A stretch of 36,199 nt of DNA from Gammaproteobacteria bacterium. Lineage in GTDB: Bacteria; Pseudomonadota; Gammaproteobacteria; GCA-001735895. The notes under the pieces were generated by a model. It worked only from the letters and a program-made list of their open reading frames with translations. It did no database searches and was not told the DNA's origin. The stretch is from positions 1 to 36,199 of the forward strand of contig JAUVCH010000031.1 in NCBI GenBank assembly GCA_030595795.1, written 5' to 3'. This document shows, piece by piece, positions 34,997-36,199 of the stretch (the stretch's first letter is position 1; each line of letters begins with the position of its first letter). The position numbers and the translations under genes are program-made.

Positions 34997-36199
34997 TTAA
35001 CTCCAGGGAAAGGGGCTACTCGATACCGGGTGCAGCTTGCCTTCGGCGTAACGCGAGAAGCGGAATGGTTCTAATAATCGGTTCTTATTACCACAGATTT
35101 CTTCGGCGACCAGTTTTCCGACGCCAAGCATCTTGTAGCCGTGGTTCGAATCGGCGATTAAATAGCAGTTTTCACGGAATACGTCGAAAACCGGGAAGCT
35201 ATCTGGTGTAAAAGAACCGATGCCACCTGATGGCTCGTTCTTGTAAAACTCAAACTGACCTTCGAACCGCTTCTGACAATGCGCCAGCGCCGAAGTCCAC
35301 ATGTGGGCGAAGTCTTCGCCGACAACAAAATCGGGAGAATCGACTCCATAGGGATCGACCGCAACATTGTCTGGGTCGGTTTCGATCGCATAAGGTGCCG
35401 CACCACCCTGAATGCCACCAAAGTGGAAATCGGGTTTGTAGTAGATGCCCCACATCTTGTCGGTAATCAGCGAGCCATCGTAATCGGAGTACAGCGGTTC
35501 GTTACTATCGACGTGAATTACCGGCGGAAATTTGCCATCGTTGGTCTTTTGCAATTCGGGATCGACACCCAAAGTACCTTCCTGTAACGACCAGTAAATC
35601 CACATCGGGATATCGCTATGCACGACACCATCCGCACCCTTGATGCTAATGGTTTTGGGTAATTCGAGCATGTCCCAGATAGTTTTAGCCCAGGGACCGG
35701 CACCGATGATGACCTGATCACAGCCAATCTCACCTTTGTCGGTCTCTACCGCTTTAATCGCGCCACCGGCAGAGTCACTCTTGAAACCAGTAACGGTACA
35801 ACCGCTTAAGATGCGCACACCTTCGTTTTCGGCCTTGGTGGCCAGCGCGTACATCGCCTTGGTATTATTCGCATATCCGCCACGTTTTTCGTGTAGTACC
35901 GAAGTAATGCCTTTCGCCTGCCAGTCGTGGAAAAGCGTTTTCATGTAATCGGATGATTCTTTCTCGCCTTCGATGAAGCTGGACTCGTAACCGATGTCTT
36001 TTTGTTGCCGGGCGATAGTTGCGACGTCGGCATGCATGCTTTCAGGGCTGATTTGCATATAGCCTACCGAGTGGTAGCTATAAGCCTCGGGGTCGGTTTC
36101 CCAGACACCAACCGAATGCGCCATAAGTTCTCGCATCGCAGGCTGAAAGTAGTTATTTCGTACCACACCGCAGGCAATGCCCGAGGCACCTGCCGCAAT
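34997..36199 (-). CDS. DAO-family FAD-dependent oxidoreductase, sarcosine/dimethylglycine oxidase-like (partial, N-terminus beyond right edge)
   Basis: The frame is open to the right edge (400 residues visible). A GTG at 36166 is internal: the codons before it continue a DAO-family segment (AAGASGIACGVVRNNYFQP), so the FAD-binding N-terminus with its GxGxxG motif is outside the window. Visible features are QVIIGAGPWAK, a central substrate-domain region, and the C-terminal FAD-contact SNHGYKMLGVGKLVAEEI. The family oxidises N-methyl or amino groups of small amines such as sarcosine, dimethylglycine or D-amino acids. Closeness to betA suggests a step in betaine breakdown, but substrate specificity is not readable. 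A strong terminator follows. Confidence 0.85.
   Translation of the reverse strand: MAAGASGIACGVVRNNYFQPAMRELMAHSVGVWETDPEAYSYHSVGYMQISPESMHADVATIARQQKDIGYESSFIEGEKESSDYMKTLFHDWQAKGITSVLHEKRGGYANNTKAMYALATKAENEGVRILSGCTVTGFKSDSAGGAIKAVETDKGEIGCDQVIIGAGPWAKTIWDMLELPKTISIKGADGVVHSDIPMWIYWSLQEGTLGVDPELQKTNDGKFPPVIHVDSNEPLYSDYDGSLITDKMWGIYYKPDFHFGGIQGGAAPYAIETDPDNVAVDPYGVDSPDFVVGEDFAHMWTSALAHCQKRFEGQFEFYKNEPSGGIGSFTPDSFPVFDVFRENCYLIADSNHGYKMLGVGKLVAEEICGNKNRLLEPFRFSRYAEGKLHPVSSSPFPWS

Noticed and set aside
34997..36166. Treating the GTG at 36166 as the start of the DAO-family oxidoreductase
   Set aside because: The open frame continues to the window edge with family-like sequence before the GTG, and a protein beginning there would lack the FAD-binding motif.

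Overview
The window is a dense stretch of a bacterial chromosome. The gene content points to a gammaproteobacterium, probably aquatic: choline dehydrogenase, malate synthase G, a Na+-pumping oxaloacetate decarboxylase, a BarA-type hybrid kinase and proteobacterial-type cyanophycin genes. The lineage and habitat are inferences from gene families; there is no rRNA or other phylogenetic marker here. I see no tRNA, rRNA, CRISPR array, insertion sequence or phage gene.

Layout. 1-3474 (-): a very large hybrid sensor kinase running off the left edge. 3800-8416: small-molecule carbon metabolism, with a class V (serine/alanine-glyoxylate type) aminotransferase (-), a ketopantoate reductase family protein (+) and malate synthase G (-), the last two meeting tail to tail with overlapping stops. 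8542-12071 (-): a compact operon of an EamA exporter followed by a BtuFCD-type iron/cobalamin/heme importer, joined by ATGA overlaps. 12213-13644 (+): a PhnD-like binding protein without an export signal, and a secreted Gly/Asn-repeat protein of unknown function.

13677-23850 is a cyanophycin locus. The synthesis arm (cphA and a Mur-ligase-only paralogue) and the degradation arm (iadA-cphB) are both on the minus strand. Between them lie defence and addiction genes: hipBA, an HNH restriction-like nuclease, a 47-residue membrane protein and an orphan HigA antitoxin. Together the four cph/iad products would make a multi-L-arginyl-poly-L-aspartate store, cut it to beta-Asp-Arg and hydrolyse that to free Asp and Arg.

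23931-28926 (+): an acetolactate-synthase-like ThDP enzyme, then oadG-oadA-oadB behind its own candidate terminator and promoter. 28943-32335 (-): a tightly packed set of an MFS-like membrane protein, two different stand-alone ATP-grasp ligases and an exported YHS-domain protein. The second ATP-grasp clearly resembles the ATP-grasp domain of the CphA encoded in this same window. This is the best candidate for an undescribed system here: a small ligase pathway making and exporting an amide- or peptide-bonded compound. 32518-36199: choline dehydrogenase betA (-), an aquaporin (+), and a DAO-family FAD oxidoreductase (-) running off the right edge, consistent with betaine and methylated-amine metabolism.
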